Positions 1-11,590 are shown, counted from the stretch's first letter. The stretch: DNA of 64,000 nucleotides from Osedax fenrisi (GCA_964019155.1 OZ025242.1:71206228-71270227), one strand, 5' to 3'. Numbers and translations: made by a program. Notes: generated by a model from the sequence alone, not told the origin.

Positions 1-16
1 ATTACGTAATCTAGTA

Positions 17-57
17 TCACGTGACGAAAACTACCGATCACGTGATTTCTATGACGT
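17..57. promoter_or_regulatory. E-box pair with CRE half-site
   Basis: Two palindromic TCACGTGA motifs (17-24 and 38-45) are followed by a TGACGT half-site (52-57) in 41 bases of otherwise AT-rich DNA. TCACGTGA is the known binding site of USF/MITF/TFE-type bHLH-zipper factors. No gene is visible beside it, so regulation is only inferred. Confidence 0.3.
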
Positions 58-1331
58 ATATTCTAATTTATTATAAAACATAAAATGAATAGTCGATGTA
101 TTAATCAAAATCTTACGCGAATTACGTTATTGAAATCACTGAATGTTGCTATAAATGTGTATTTTTATTACAATGGTTGTTAAATATAAATATATAGGTA
201 GATAATATATATCTATATATAGACGTTATTATCACGTTAAGAAATCATTAATATATCTGTAAATATATTATAGTGATTATATATATATATAGAGTGCACA
301 CTATAGGATGAATGTATACATCTATAGACAGTGTACACAATGTAAAGGTTAAGGGTTAATGATGTTAACGAGTGTAAGGATGTAAGAGATAGTCCGTGTA
401 ATCTTAACCGTGAGATGGAAGGGAGCATATCGAAGTCGTGGCGAGACACACACGCATGAGACTGGATAGCACTGTACATTCTGTACAGTATACAATGTAC
501 AATGTACGGTGTACATACCGTATGCATTGTATAAAGTATGCATACTGTATACATTGTGTACAGTATGTATACTGTACACGCATGCGTATATGTCAAGGTC
601 GTGAACTTCGAAGTCACGTATACGTATATATAAATCGAGAAGGACTAATTTACAATAATAATAATCGCTCTTCATAAAGGTTTATAATTATATCTGATAT
701 ATAGAATTATATGTATTTATGACATATTTGCAATGTCTATTTTGAATATATGTACTATGCATATATGTATATATACAGCCTTAACTATTATGTATATATA
801 TATATATATAGAAACAAGATGTAGATTATCAGCAATATATAATATAGAAAGTATTACATACCACATTACATACTGATACATTATTCATATTTATCATATA
901 TTTGATACGGTGAATTATATGATCGTGTATATTCATTGGTGACATATGTTACAGTATACTTATATATAACATGTCCTTAATTGAGGATATAATCGAGTCG
1001 GGTTTTAGAATAAGGGTTGAACAGATTAGTAACCACTGTGAACAATGTTCAGAAATAGATACAATAGCTATATACATGTATCGTAGTAATGGGAATGAAG
1101 GTTTAAACCAACATGTCGGTGATTTTAACTACAGGTAAATACTGTCATGACAAGAGTTTCTAGACTATCAGCTGGTAATTATGTTCAGTTATTGACTAGA
1201 TTAGAATGATTTGGGAGAAGTTAGAAATCTTAAAACGGGTAGTAAATATTCTATAGAATATTTACTAATATTATATATACATATACATATATTATTATTA
1301 GTATTATTATCAGATTTAGGTACAAGTACCT
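58..1331. other. AT-rich stretch without a gene
   Basis: I see no coding signal here. Open frames around 237-675 are products of the alternating TGTACA/GTATAC sequence. The rest is AT-rich DNA with short (TA)n runs. Confidence 0.6.
475..585. repeat. TGTACA/GTATAC dyad-rich tract
   Basis: A run of overlapping self-complementary hexamers (TGTACA, GTATAC, ATGCAT) and near repeats of GTACAATGTACA. Similar tracts occur at 3216-3345, 40731-40862 and 53867-54150, so the composition is recurrent in this locus. Confidence 0.55.
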
Positions 1332-1373
1332 GGGTAATTGTAGAAGCATTGCTGCTTGTCGAGACAATTACCC
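1332..1373. other. Stem-loop
   Basis: Perfect 10-bp arms GGGTAATTGT and ACAATTACCC enclose an inner AAGCA/TGCTT pairing. The whole is 42 nt, too short for a typical animal pre-miRNA. It lies just left of another inverted repeat and may belong to a degraded MITE. Confidence 0.4.
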
Positions 1374-1385
1374 TTAATTTAACTT

Positions 1386-1535
1386 GTTGACAGATATCAA
1401 ATAATTTAATTCCATTATATAAATATAATGGAATGTGAATATTGTGGAATATAAAATATATATAATAATAATAAGGTTGACTTCCTGTTTACACTAAGAT
1501 AAATATAATATGATAAAATTGTGATATCTGTCAAC
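1386..1535. mobile_element. Short inverted-repeat (MITE-like) element
   Basis: GTTGACAGATATCA at 1386-1399 is repeated as its exact reverse complement at 1522-1535, giving 14-bp perfect inverted ends about 150 bp apart. No target duplication was identified and the superfamily is unknown. Confidence 0.4.
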
Positions 1536-1540
1536 TCGTT

Positions 1541-1921
1541 ATTGATTAATTCATCATTTAATAATTAAATAAACTATAAAATAAAAGATAAAAATAAATA
1601 AAATTAGTGTAGGTATAAAAAAATAAAAATACAAAAACATCATTAAAATAATTTAAATTTCGATACTAAATAATAATACGAATATAATAAATAAAAAGAT
1701 GAGGAAACTATACTGAACAACAACAACAAACTAAGATTTATAAAAAAAATATATAAATAAAAATTATATAGAAGTCAAAAGTGATAAAAAGTAATTTTCA
1801 ATAAATGTCATTAGAATATAAATAAAATAACTATTTATTAATTTTTATATAGAAGTCTAAAATTATTAACAACAAAATATTGTATTATAAAAGGCAGTAA
1901 GAAGATTAACATTATTATTAT

Positions 1922-1956
<35 letters not shown>

Positions 1957-2338
1957 TTGTTATTTTTATAACATAATTTAAATTATTATATTAAAGTCAT
2001 TAAAAAATATTTTGTAAGGATTTTTTAAATTTTTATATAAAGGTCAAGTTTAAAATTATAACTGAGAATAAAAGAGCAAAACAATGAGGATAATTTTTAT
2101 ATAAAAGTTTAAAAGGATTAAAAAAAATATATATTTTATTATAAAAGTCAATAAGAATAAAATGATTCTTTTTTTAAAGTTTGTTATTTTTATATATAGG
2201 TCTAAAGGGTAAACATAGTTATTTTACTAGAAGAGTAATAAAAACAATTTTTATATAAATGTCAGGTTGAAAATTATAACATAAAAGAAAAGATAAAATA
2301 TTTTTTTTTTTATAAATGTAAATGTTTGAATTATTGGA
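1541..2338. other. AT-rich, possible LINE 3' UTR with degenerate repeats
   Basis: Non-coding. A motif like TTTTATATAAAAGTC recurs at irregular 40-100 bp intervals (near 1762, 1845, 2030, 2094, 2138, 2188 and 2249). Because it lies directly downstream of the minus-strand LINE coding relic, it may be that element's 3' untranslated region. This is inferred from position only. Confidence 0.35.
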
Positions 2339-2740
2339 TTAATTGTAATTATCGATGAATTTGTCATGAATTTTTTTTGCGAAAATTGATTTTGATTTTG
2401 ATTTTTTTATGTCAGAGTTTATATTATTCCATGTTTTTGGTCCATTAAAAACTAAAGAAAATAATAAGAAATTTTTTCTGCATAATTCTATTTCAAAAAT
2501 TAAGGAATCACGAATATTATATATTATATTTTTCTTTTTAAAAAATAATGATGAAGACGAGTAGAATTTATTGTACATGAATATACTAGTGTTTTTTTCA
2601 ACAAGGTCACAAAATTTAAGAGTATTTATATTTTTAAATAAAATATTAGTATGGTCATGAATTTTTTTATTACAAATTATTCTCAACATTTTTTTTTGTT
2701 GTAACAGGATACAATTTGTATTAGATATATATGTATTGCC

Positions 2741-2743
<3 letters not shown>
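2339..2743 (-). pseudogene. LINE reverse transcriptase C-terminal relic
   Basis: Open on the minus strand for about 134 codons, starting inside a (TA)n tract and ending at a stop. It reads like the region just after the polymerase palm of non-LTR retrotransposon reverse transcriptases. There is a WGNTYIS start, a QQKKMLRIICN segment, HTNILFK, a YNIRDS block, and the characteristic GPKTWNNI motif near the C-terminus, followed by a basic tail. The catalytic domain and endonuclease are absent, so this is a 5'-truncated copy. The apparent start Met at 2689 is internal and not a real start. The family assignment rests on motif recognition. The clade is not determined (Jockey/I-like is possible). 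Confidence 0.65.

Positions 2744-2783
<40 letters not shown>
2744..2783. repeat. (TA)n microsatellite
   Basis: About 20 TA units truncate the 5' side of the LINE relic and abut the CAG terminus of the next element. Confidence 0.8.
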
Positions 2784-2786
<3 letters not shown>

Positions 2787-3150
2787 TCAACTCCCGATAA
2801 GTCGGACTCGCAAGGGACCGGGAAAAGTGTCCGACTTAGCGAGATGTCCGACTTATCCGAGATTCAGAATATTATGCAAATAAGACATGAGATGCGCAGC
2901 GTGAGTTAAATTTAACTATTAAGGGTTACCGAAATGTGGAATTATGCAACAATCAACAACATAAAATGCTGTATTCATTAATATTACTTACTAAAATTAT
3001 AATATTCATTATTTATAGTAATTATTTCTGAAAATTTATAAAAAGTCCGACTTATCCAGTATAAAATCATAAAAATTACAATAATATGTGTCCGACTTAT
3101 AGAAAAGTCCGACTTATCCTATCCAACTTTTCCGACTTATCCGATTAATT
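2784..3150. mobile_element. pogo/Tigger-like MITE, one end degraded
   Basis: It starts TA-CAGTCAACTCCCGATAAG, the CAGT...CTCCCGATAAGTCGGAC style of pogo/Tigger-type Tc1-mariner termini. The motif GTCCGACTTATCC recurs several times in reverse toward 3140. The right CAGT terminus is not recognisable, so that end is eroded or truncated. A relative of the left terminus is at 52207. No transposase frame is present. Confidence 0.5.
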
Positions 3151-3215
3151 TAACATGGAACTAGATACAAATCCAACCAAACCAAAATCGATGAACGGTT
3201 CATATATATGTATAT

Positions 3216-3345
3216 ATACGTGTACAATGCACACTGTAATATGTACAATGTACTCTATACACGGTACAATGTACACTGTACATGTGTACAATGTACACTG
3301 TACATGTGTACAATGTACATATACGGTATACCATGTATACCTTAC
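3216..3345. repeat. GTACAATGTACACTGTACA repeat
   Basis: About three copies of a 22-bp unit built from GTACAATGTACAC and TGTACATGT, all near palindromes. Open frames on + here are by-products of this repeat. Confidence 0.6.
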
Positions 3346-3434
3346 ACTAACAACGAATACATTCGCACTGTTATTAAATTCGTCGCATCGATACGTAGAT
3401 TTATTGTTTACAAATCGTAAAATACAAATCCACG

Positions 3435-3481
3435 CATCGATGTAAAGAAAGTGTATTTAGAAAACTTTATTTACATCGATG
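3435..3481. other. CATCGATGTAAA hairpin upstream of the mucin-like gene
   Basis: 18-nt arms (3435-3452 and 3464-3481) pair at 17 of 18 positions around an 11-nt loop. The hairpin sits about 80 bp upstream of the TATA box. A related imperfect hairpin with the same CATCGATA ends is at 11004-11044, so it may be a small foldback repeat rather than a gene-specific element. Confidence 0.45.
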
Positions 3482-3562
3482 AATCATCGATTATGCAATA
3501 TCAGTTATTATAGCGTCGGCTTTATTTCTGGTTGCGATACGGTCACGGTTCAGTGATTCTCC

Positions 3563-3600
3563 TATAAAAGTCGGTAGCCTAACCGATATCGTCATTCTAT
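3563..3600 (+). promoter_or_regulatory. Core promoter of mucin-like gene
   Basis: TATAAAAG at 3563-3570 is followed 29-31 bases later by a TCATTCT initiator-like match (3592-3598). This is the canonical spacing for a TATA/Inr RNA polymerase II promoter. The local sequence is GC-richer than its surroundings. The start codon lies about 60 bases beyond the predicted start site. Confidence 0.6.
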
Positions 3601-3653
3601 ACGTTTTCAATAGAATCCCTAGTCTAGCGTGGTTATTCGTGTACTATTCCATC

Positions 3654-3883
3654 ATGTATTTAGCTTCGATGAATGGTAAGTCTTAATTATATAGTATATG
3701 TATATATTTATAATATATATATATAAATTATATATAACTTATATATTAACATTATATACATACATATTATATATTTATATTCTAATATACATATTATATT
3801 ATAATATATAATTTCTATTTAAATATGGCATTATTTATTATGTATATATATAATATATAATATATAATATATATATAATATAT

Positions 3884-3937
<54 letters not shown>

Positions 3938-5895
3938 GTATAATGTATAATGTATAATATATATAATATGTATAATATATATATAATATATATATAATAT
4001 ATATATAATATATATATAATATATATATAATATATATATAATATATATATAATATATATATAATATATATATAATATATATATAATATATATATAATATA
4101 TAATATATATATATATATGTATAATATATAATATATATATATATATATGTATAATATATAATAATCGTATTCAGCTATCGTGCCTTCTCCTCCTTTGTTA
4201 CTCGTACATGGAATATATAACCATATGATCTACGAAAGATTCAATCATTATTCTGTTTTAGAAATTGAAAAATCACCTAAACTCTGAATAATACCTTTTA
4301 TATATTATATGTCTTAATTACAATTCTTTGAAATCAATACATTTTTTTTATTTTATTTTTTTTATTTGTTTGTTCGTTACTTTATACACCAGTGAAGGCT
4401 CCCGCTAAATTCGGTGTTTTTAAAATAAATTAATTCATTCATATCTACTTGTAACAATTTGTAACATATACAAATATATTTATTTGTTATTGTGTGCATG
4501 AAGGGTAACATATTAAATAGATTTACATGGCATTATTATAAAAATATATTTATTATAATAATTCTATATAGAATTATATAACATTGTTAATATTATACAT
4601 ATATATAATCCTATAGGAAATAAAGAGACGTATTGACGGTATTTGAGCGACATTCCATTGTAGTATTACGTAGATATGTCACGTGATACTAGCATTGTAC
4701 GTGGTACGTGTTACGTACATGTTACATTAGTTTATTATAAGTCCTATCTCTGCACCTATCTTACCTATCTAGCATGTTCTATGTATATATGCATATATAT
4801 ATATATATATAATATATATATATATATATGTGTAAATGTATGCATGTATAATATATATATATATATATATAATATATAATATATAATATATAATATATAA
4901 TATATAATATATAATATATAATATATAATACATATAATATATAATACATATAATATATATAACATAAAATATAATAATAACACAATATATAAACATTGTA
5001 GGTATATTGGTGGTTGTGGTGGTATGCTTTATCGCTGTGTTCACGACTATTACAGGTTAGAGCACGTGATGTAATGTGACGTAATGTGACGTAACAGTGA
5101 CCAACTACTTATGTTATATCACTCTAGATATCTCTAAACGTAAGCGTTTTATATGACTAATACTTATTACGTTTAATTGTACAATAAAGTATTATTGATA
5201 CATTTTAAAATCCAATGCATTGTGCAATTATGATTCATGTTAATTGTTTATATCTAAGCTTAGATATATCTGAGCATAGCTTTATCTTAGAATATTCATT
5301 ATTTGAAATATAGTGTCATTTTTTTCAACAAGCATTATATAATAATTTATATGTTTGTATATATTTATATATAGGTGTGTATGTATTTATGTGAATGTTT
5401 TTATATGTATGTATGAGGTTGTGTAAGTTTAAATGTATGTATATTATATTATATATTATATTATATTATATTATATATACATGTATATATATATGTATAT
5501 ACTATAATATAATATATGATATCTGCATACGTTTGTATTAATAATATGTACTTTATACAGCACTTCCTGTAAGCACAGTGAAGAGTGACGACCCTGATAT
5601 CTCCACTACTACCACGCCCAAGCCGTCAATCACTTCCAAGCCCCCTGCCACGCCCACAACTATGCTCGCTACTACCAATTCCTCCAGTGCGACTACGATC
5701 AAGTCTACTACGCATCCCATTCCTACAACTACTTCAACGACTGTGCGTCCAAGTGAAGCCTCTCCTAGTGCGACGCCTAACCACGCGACTACAAGGGGTC
5801 AACATACCACTCTACCAACTTTGACCCCTGTACAAACGTTGAAACCGGTAGTAACGGTGAACCCGGGAGCAACATTGATCCCGGTACCACCTTAA
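3654..5895 (+). CDS. Secreted mucin-like Thr/Ser/Pro-rich protein, 3 exons
   Basis: Reconstructed by splice signals; no database match was sought. Coding exons: 3654-3675, 5002-5055 and 5561-5895, with two phase-1 introns. Exon 1 starts ATG (A at -3) and stops at a perfect G|GTAAGT donor. Exon 2 lies between TTGTAG and CAG|GTTAG. Exon 3 follows TTTATACAG. The join gives 136 residues and keeps one frame. Residues 1-7 come from exon 1. Exon 2 supplies a hydrophobic run (ILVVVVVCFIAVF) typical of a signal peptide, with likely cleavage after TITA. The remainder (about 110 residues) is dense in Thr, Ser and Pro, including STTTTPKPS and TTTSTTVRP. It has no cysteine, no second membrane segment and no recognised folded domain, so it would be heavily O-glycosylated and secreted. 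A mucin-like or matrix role is inference. It stops TAA, with AATAAA 53 bases on. Alternative: exon 3 could be part of a longer, alternatively spliced gene. Confidence 0.72.
3690..4165. repeat. AT-only compound microsatellite in intron 1
   Basis: (TA)n is mixed with an 11-bp AATATATATAT unit repeated about ten times (near 3965-4095). It lies in intron 1 of the mucin-like gene. Confidence 0.8.
4790..4975. repeat. (TA)n and (AATATAT)n tract
   Basis: A pure (TA)n run passes into a 7-bp AATATAT array around 4868-4930. Tyr/Ile open frames on both strands here are artefacts of this repeat. It lies in intron 1 shortly before exon 2. Confidence 0.8.
5063..5094. promoter_or_regulatory. E-box and tandem TGACGTAA sites in intron 2
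   Basis: CACGTG (5063-5068) is followed by two TGACGTAA motifs 10 bp apart (5077-5084 and 5087-5094), about one helical turn. They are directly downstream of exon 2 of the mucin-like gene. TGACGTAA is a CREB/ATF-type bZIP site; its function here is inferred. Confidence 0.35.
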
Positions 5896-5947
5896 ATATT
5901 TGTAATATCTGGTTGAATTACTGGATACGGAGTATTGTTTATATATA

Positions 5948-5953
5948 AATAAA
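5948..5953 (+). terminator. Poly(A) signal of mucin-like gene
   Basis: AATAAA lies 53 bases after the TAA stop, the expected position for the 3' end of this transcript. T-rich sequence follows. Confidence 0.55.
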
Positions 5954-7629
5954 TTCTATTAAAATGATATTTTCGTTTTATTATTTAGTTCTGTTGATAT
6001 GAGATATTATACTTTACAAACATACTTTTAAAGTGATCCTACATAGAATATTAATAGTTTAGTATATTTAATAACCTGATATTTCACATTAGTTTTATAT
6101 TCTGGAATAAATATGTTGGACTCGATTTCTAATGTTGTAATACTGCTAATATTTGATACTACTTTCATGTATACGTATACTACTACACGATGTCTGTCTT
6201 ATAGTTATAATATAGTATAATATAGTATAATATAGTATAATATAATCTAATATAGTATACAATCTTCATAATAGTGTTGTGTATGTCTGTTACCGTTACC
6301 ATATTCATAATTATATATTATAAATGACATTAGGCTATATATATTATATAACACTGTTCCGATTAACTGGAGTTGGTGCAGTATTGTTATAACTTGAACA
6401 GTTTGTAGCTATACACTTGACGCTGCACAATACATAACATATGATGTTGACGTATTTGGTTTCCTTTCTCATTTAGTTTTCATAACATTTCTAGGGTGAG
6501 TAGGACTACATTTAATACTTCCGATATTGAGACATCGATTTCACTTGACATATATAAATCTTAGGTTAGATCATCTTTCTAGTTTACAAAGGATAGGAGG
6601 TATGCTCTCTCTATAAATAATATTACCATATGGTAACATTTTGTATTCATTAATCTATACTTTTTCATAATACTATAGTATACGATATTTCAATAATATT
6701 TCAAATATATCGGATATTCATTTATTTGTAATTGTTTATACATTTTGTATTACAAATATGAATTTATTTATAAAATATACTTGTATTAAACTATTTGTCT
6801 ATTCTATTCGATGTCTATACGAGTATTGTATTATCTACATTAAATATACATTTAAAAATAGTTTTTACATAGATTTTTATATCTAATTCAAATATATAGG
6901 CACTCTTAGTCCATGGACATCATGCATGATGAATATAATACAATCCTTCACTTAAAATACAAATATCACAATATATACGACGGCAAATATCCTTATTAAC
7001 TAACCTTATTAACCGATATAATATTTAATATGCAAATTTAGTTATATAAATAAAACTATTGTTTCAATATTCTACAAAAATTAGTACAATGACAAATAAC
7101 ACATTTGTAAATTATTTTAAAAACAATGTTATATTTAAATAACGATAATATTATAATTGCGTATGATTATAACGTAAATAAACATTAGTTCTAATGTATC
7201 TGATTCTTCAAAAACATTACTAAGGTTTACATAAAAAAGCACATAATGTAAAAAAAAACCTTTATTACAAAAATAATATATACTAAATATTTCATAATTT
7301 AAATATCTAATAAAATTTGATATATTTTATATTATTGAATAATTTAAAAATTATTATAAAATTTCAAATTTACTTTTCGATAATTCATCTATGGTGACAC
7401 CTTATATAAATAAGTATTACTTTATTATCATATATATGACTCTATCTCAATATGGAATTTACAATATATTTTATTTTAAATAATTATATATTATCTTTAT
7501 ACTAAAACTATCTAAAATATAAATTTCTTCAAGAAAGAAATATTCATTATGCATAGAAAAATATAAAAATGTGGTTTCAGTTTGTAATATTTATAATATT
7601 ATAGTATACTAATTTATTATTATTACCTA
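5954..7629. other. AT-rich intergenic, no gene seen
   Basis: No exon-like signals, recognisable repeat termini or long frames. A short TATAG repeat (6205-6245) is the only visible structure. Confidence 0.6.
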
Positions 7630-8600
7630 GGGTTAAGTAACCGGGGAATACGGACAGTGCCCGAATACGGACATACTCGGTATATCAGAAACCATAAATC
7701 CTACAAAAAAAATGTAATGAAAAAATATTCATAATTATATAAATAGTCTAAAAAAGTGTTTTTTTATTTTTTAAATATTCAAAATATTGCTGATATGTCT
7801 AATAAACTGATTTTTTTATTACGTTTTTAAATTTATGAAACAAAATGCCAACTTAAAACCTTCTCAAGAATATACAAATATATTGATTAAAACATTGATT
7901 AAAACATATCAATATACTATTAAAAATTAAAGCATTCTAAAAATGATATATATAATTTCTAATTTTGTTATCAAATATTCATTAAGTTATAAGCATATAT
8001 CTACAGGTCATATAAGTTCCTAATACGGACACTCTAGATGTCTTAATACACAATATAACCAATCGGCGCGCAGCGTATGAACTAATCTGATTTTCATAAA
8101 AATCGTTTACGTTATAGTATAAATACAACCAATAAAGCTAATTCTAAAATTTTGATTATTTAGATACTTAAATTATATTATTAATAACAAAATAATAAAA
8201 ATAAATAAATTATTAACTATTTAAACTAATTAAAATTAACTAATTAAATTAGAAAATATTTTTCATAATATTAATTATAAATAATATAATTATAATTTGT
8301 CTGATTGATTCATAAATAATATATATGTTATCTAGTGGTATATAGGGTGTTCGTATTATAACACATATATGTGACCCTATAGGGTGTATATAACATATAG
8401 GGTGTCTGTATTCGCATATGGGTACCGAATACGGACACCCCCGTTTTCTATGGAATTAGAAGATTAAATACAATTTTACAATCACAATAATATCTATAAT
8501 CATATAATATTAATATATTGTAATTTTTGAATACAAATAATGTGTAATACAAAGTTAAGACCATTTATTGTTAAAGTGTCCGTATTAGGTTACTTTCCCC
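7630..8600. mobile_element. TA-flanked inverted-repeat element, copy A
   Basis: Bounded by TA dinucleotides. The right end is GGTTACTTTCCCC and the left is GGGTTAAGTAACC, an imperfect inverted copy. GTCCGTATT / AATACGGAC lies just inside both ends. 971 bp, no coding frame. It matches copies B (8914) and C (46868) along its length by eye, including a central GGTACCGAATACGGACACC block. TA target and short inverted ends suggest a non-autonomous Tc1/mariner-type element. Confidence 0.65.
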
Positions 8601-8913
8601 TACATTATAATTATTATTTTTTAAATTATTCTATACAATTTTATTTTCTAAATAATATTAATACTATTGTGTACTCTATTATTATAATTTAGATATGCAT
8701 ATATTAATATATCATTATATTTTATATAACACAATAGATATAATATATGTATACATTTATAATAATGTTTAAATTTAGTATCAAAAAAACTATGAAATGG
8801 GACTGAATATCATAATAGAGCATATTAATAGTTTAATGAGTGTATTTATATATTTATATTTAAATGCAATTAAATTTGTAATTTTATTTAATATAAAATA
8901 ATATAACTTAATA
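8601..8913. other. Spacer between element copies A and B
   Basis: AT-rich, no features seen. Confidence 0.5.
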
Positions 8914-9104
8914 GGGGAAAGTAACCTAATACGGACCCTTTAACAATAAATGGTCTTAACATCCACTCATTATTTGTATTCAAAAATTACAATATACTAA
9001 TATTATATGATTATAGATATTATTGTGAACTTAGATTTTGTTTAATCTTAATTCCATAGATAACGGGGATGTATGTATTCGGTATACCCATGTCTGAATA
9101 CGGA

Positions 9105-9550
9105 CAGTAAGAGCAGCATAATATCAGCATAACAGCAAATGCTAGAGCCTCAAATGTTTACATTGTGCTATTATGCTGCTATTAAATGTCTATTATGCTG
9201 CTATTATGCTGCTATTAATTTGTAATGATATTATTCTGCTGTTATGCTGCTATTATGCTGATATTATGCTGCTATTAATTTTAAATGTCTATTATGCTGC
9301 TATTATGCTGCTATTATTATAATAGCAGCATAATATCAGCATAATAGACATTTAAAATTAATAGAGCATAATATCAGCATAATAGCAGCATAACAGCAGC
9401 ATAACAGCAGCATAATATCATTACAAATTAATAGCAGCATAATAGCAGCATAATAGACATTTAATAGCAGCATAATAGCACAATGTAAACATTTGAGGCT
9501 CTAGCATTTGCTGTTATGCTGCTATTATGCTGCTCTTACTGTTTGCTGGG
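9105..9550. mobile_element. Foldback MITE of AGCAGCATAATA repeats, copy 1
   Basis: Long inverted arms: CAGTAAGAGCAGCATAAT at the left is mirrored by GCTGCTCTTACTGTTTGCT at the right. Inside the ends comes AAATGCTAGAGCCTCAAATG and its reverse. The centre is a tandem of AGCAGCATAATA in both directions, so nearly all of it can fold on itself. A second copy is at 53402-53745. The outermost bases of the left arm are missing here. Confidence 0.75.
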
Positions 9551-10056
9551 GAATCAATCAGACAAATTACAATTATTTATAATTAATTTTATGAACAATT
9601 TATTCTAATTTAATTAGATTATGATTTATTTATTTTTATTATTTTTTTAATTAATAATACAATTTAAGTATATAAATAATACAATTTTTAGATTTAGCTT
9701 TATTGAAGGTATTAATATTATAATGCACACGATTTTTATGAAAATCAGAATAGTTCACACGCTACCCACTGATTGGTTAGTGTGTCCGTATTAAGACATC
9801 TAGAATGTCCGTATGTATTATGAACTTATATGACCTCTAGATATATGCTCATGACTTAATTAATATTTTATAACAAATATAGAAATTATAAATATAATTT
9901 TAGAATACTTAATTTTAGAATACCTAGTATTATATTTTAAGTTAAAAAAATTTTCATAAATTTATAAACGTAATAAAAAAATCAGTTTATTGGATAATTT
10001 ATCAGCAATATTTGAATAATTGAAAAATAAAAATATTTTTTTGGACTATGTATATA

Positions 10057-10775
10057 GGGTAAAGATGGGTAATGTGGCCATTTTTAGATAATGTTGTATA
10101 ACTTTATAAATATTAGATCTAATATGATAATTTTTTCAATATAGATATATCTTATGATATGCAAGAGGACTGCCGAATCAGTTTTTCATTTTAGCATATC
10201 TAATTGAAATGATTAATGTGGCCACATTAGGTTTATACTACGATTATAATATGCATGTACATATATGTGTATGGTTAGGATATAGTAGATGTTGATTCAA
10301 TCAACGTTTTCATATAATGACGCACGCAATTTATCAATATATATAAATATTGATTTCAGATCATATTATTGGCTTAAATCATAGTAAAGTGGACACATTA
10401 CCCGCTTCTAGGTATCACACTATATACACTATATAATAATGAATATTATTCACTAAAATAAATGGATTACACACTTTGTTGTAATTAAATAGTTATTTAA
10501 TATGCAACTTAAATTTTCAATTTATATTATATATTAGTAATTTAATATATTTTTTACTAAACTTTTATTTTAATTTTTTTAAAAGTAAATCGATTTTTTT
10601 GTATTTTTTACATAATTTTGTTTTATTAATTGATATACAAATTATTTTTACTTATTTGAAAAATGTTTACAAATGCGCATATTTATGTATATATTTTTTT
10701 TTGATTGGACTTATAGTTTATGAGATACGCCAAGTGGCCACATTACCCTCATGGCCACATTACCCATCTTTCCCC
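10057..10775. mobile_element. Nested TA-flanked MITE with GGGTAATGTGGCC ends
   Basis: TA-GGGTAAAGATGGGTAATG at the left and CATTACCCATCTTTCCCC-TA at the right form about 28-bp near-perfect inverted ends. It is inserted inside copy B. The outer GGGGAAAG is shared with the host element, suggesting related transposases. No coding frame. Confidence 0.7.
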
Positions 10776-10883
10776 TAATTATGAATATTTTGTATTCATT
10801 AAACATTTTTTGGTAGGATTTATGGTTTTTGAGATACCGAGAGTGTCCGTATTCGGGCATTGCCGTATTCGGTTACTTTCCCC

Positions 10884-11590
10884 TAGAATCGTGAATATAA
10901 ATATATATTTACTCTATTTATAACTTTCTGCGGGTGTTGAGCGCGCGACACCCGTATCAAATTATAATTCCAACTCATTCAATAATTATAATTAACCGAA
11001 AATCATCGATAGGTATAAATAAAGAAACTTTCTTTATATCGATGCCGAAAATGCGTATTTTTTAATTAAAATGGTACACAGAGAAATTTTTAGAATATCA
11101 TGTTATTGTATTAAACCTAGAGTTGAGAAATAATAACTTTTGTCGATTCAGAATATAAAAAATATTAATTTATTATCTTTTAATCAGATATTATCAAATG
11201 CATCGTCGACGTTATATATTTGTGTATTACTTTCTTCTAATGCATAATTAGAAGTTGATTTTTTTCGAAATTTGTGTATAGGAATTTGTAGATATATCCT
11301 ATATCCTAAACATATTAGTTATGTTTTTAGGTTACCTAAATGTGGTTTAAATTTGAAGCGATTCGTATGTTTATTTAGTGAAATATCATCTATTTTATAG
11401 TCAAATATGTGATAATCGGGGACGATTTTGAGTATGGGGATGAATTATTGTATGACACCGGCAGTCAACTTAGATATGACTTTATGTTATATTAGAATAT
11501 TATTTATTTATTAGAAATTTATTATTCCAATTATAATTAGAATTTTTAGTATTTGTCAGAATTATAAGGGACATTGTATCGATAAGTTCT
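10884..11590. other. Intergenic with two small hairpins
   Basis: No gene seen. A GC-rich hairpin CGGGTGT...ACACCCG enclosing GAGCGCGCG lies at about 10930-10954, and a CATCGATA hairpin at 11004-11044. Confidence 0.5.
11004..11044. other. CATCGATA/TATCGATG imperfect hairpin
   Basis: Arms beginning CATCGATA and ending TATCGATG with internal AAAGAAA/TTTCTTT pairing. It is similar in ends and layout to the hairpin at 3435-3481. Confidence 0.35.

Larger units (their letters stand above)
8914..10883. mobile_element. TA-flanked inverted-repeat element, copy B, with nested insertions
   Basis: Starts TA-GGGGAAAGTAACCTAATACGG and ends GGTTACTTTCCCC-TA. It is in the opposite orientation to copy A, so the two form an inverted pair 313 bp apart. 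It is interrupted by a foldback MITE (9105-9550) and by another TA-flanked element (10057-10775). Removing these leaves about 805 bp. No transposase. Confidence 0.65.

Noticed and set aside
5578..5895. A stand-alone gene starting with GTG at 5578
   Set aside because: The valine codon is internal to an exon that begins after TTTATACAG at 5560. The real start is the ATG at 3654.
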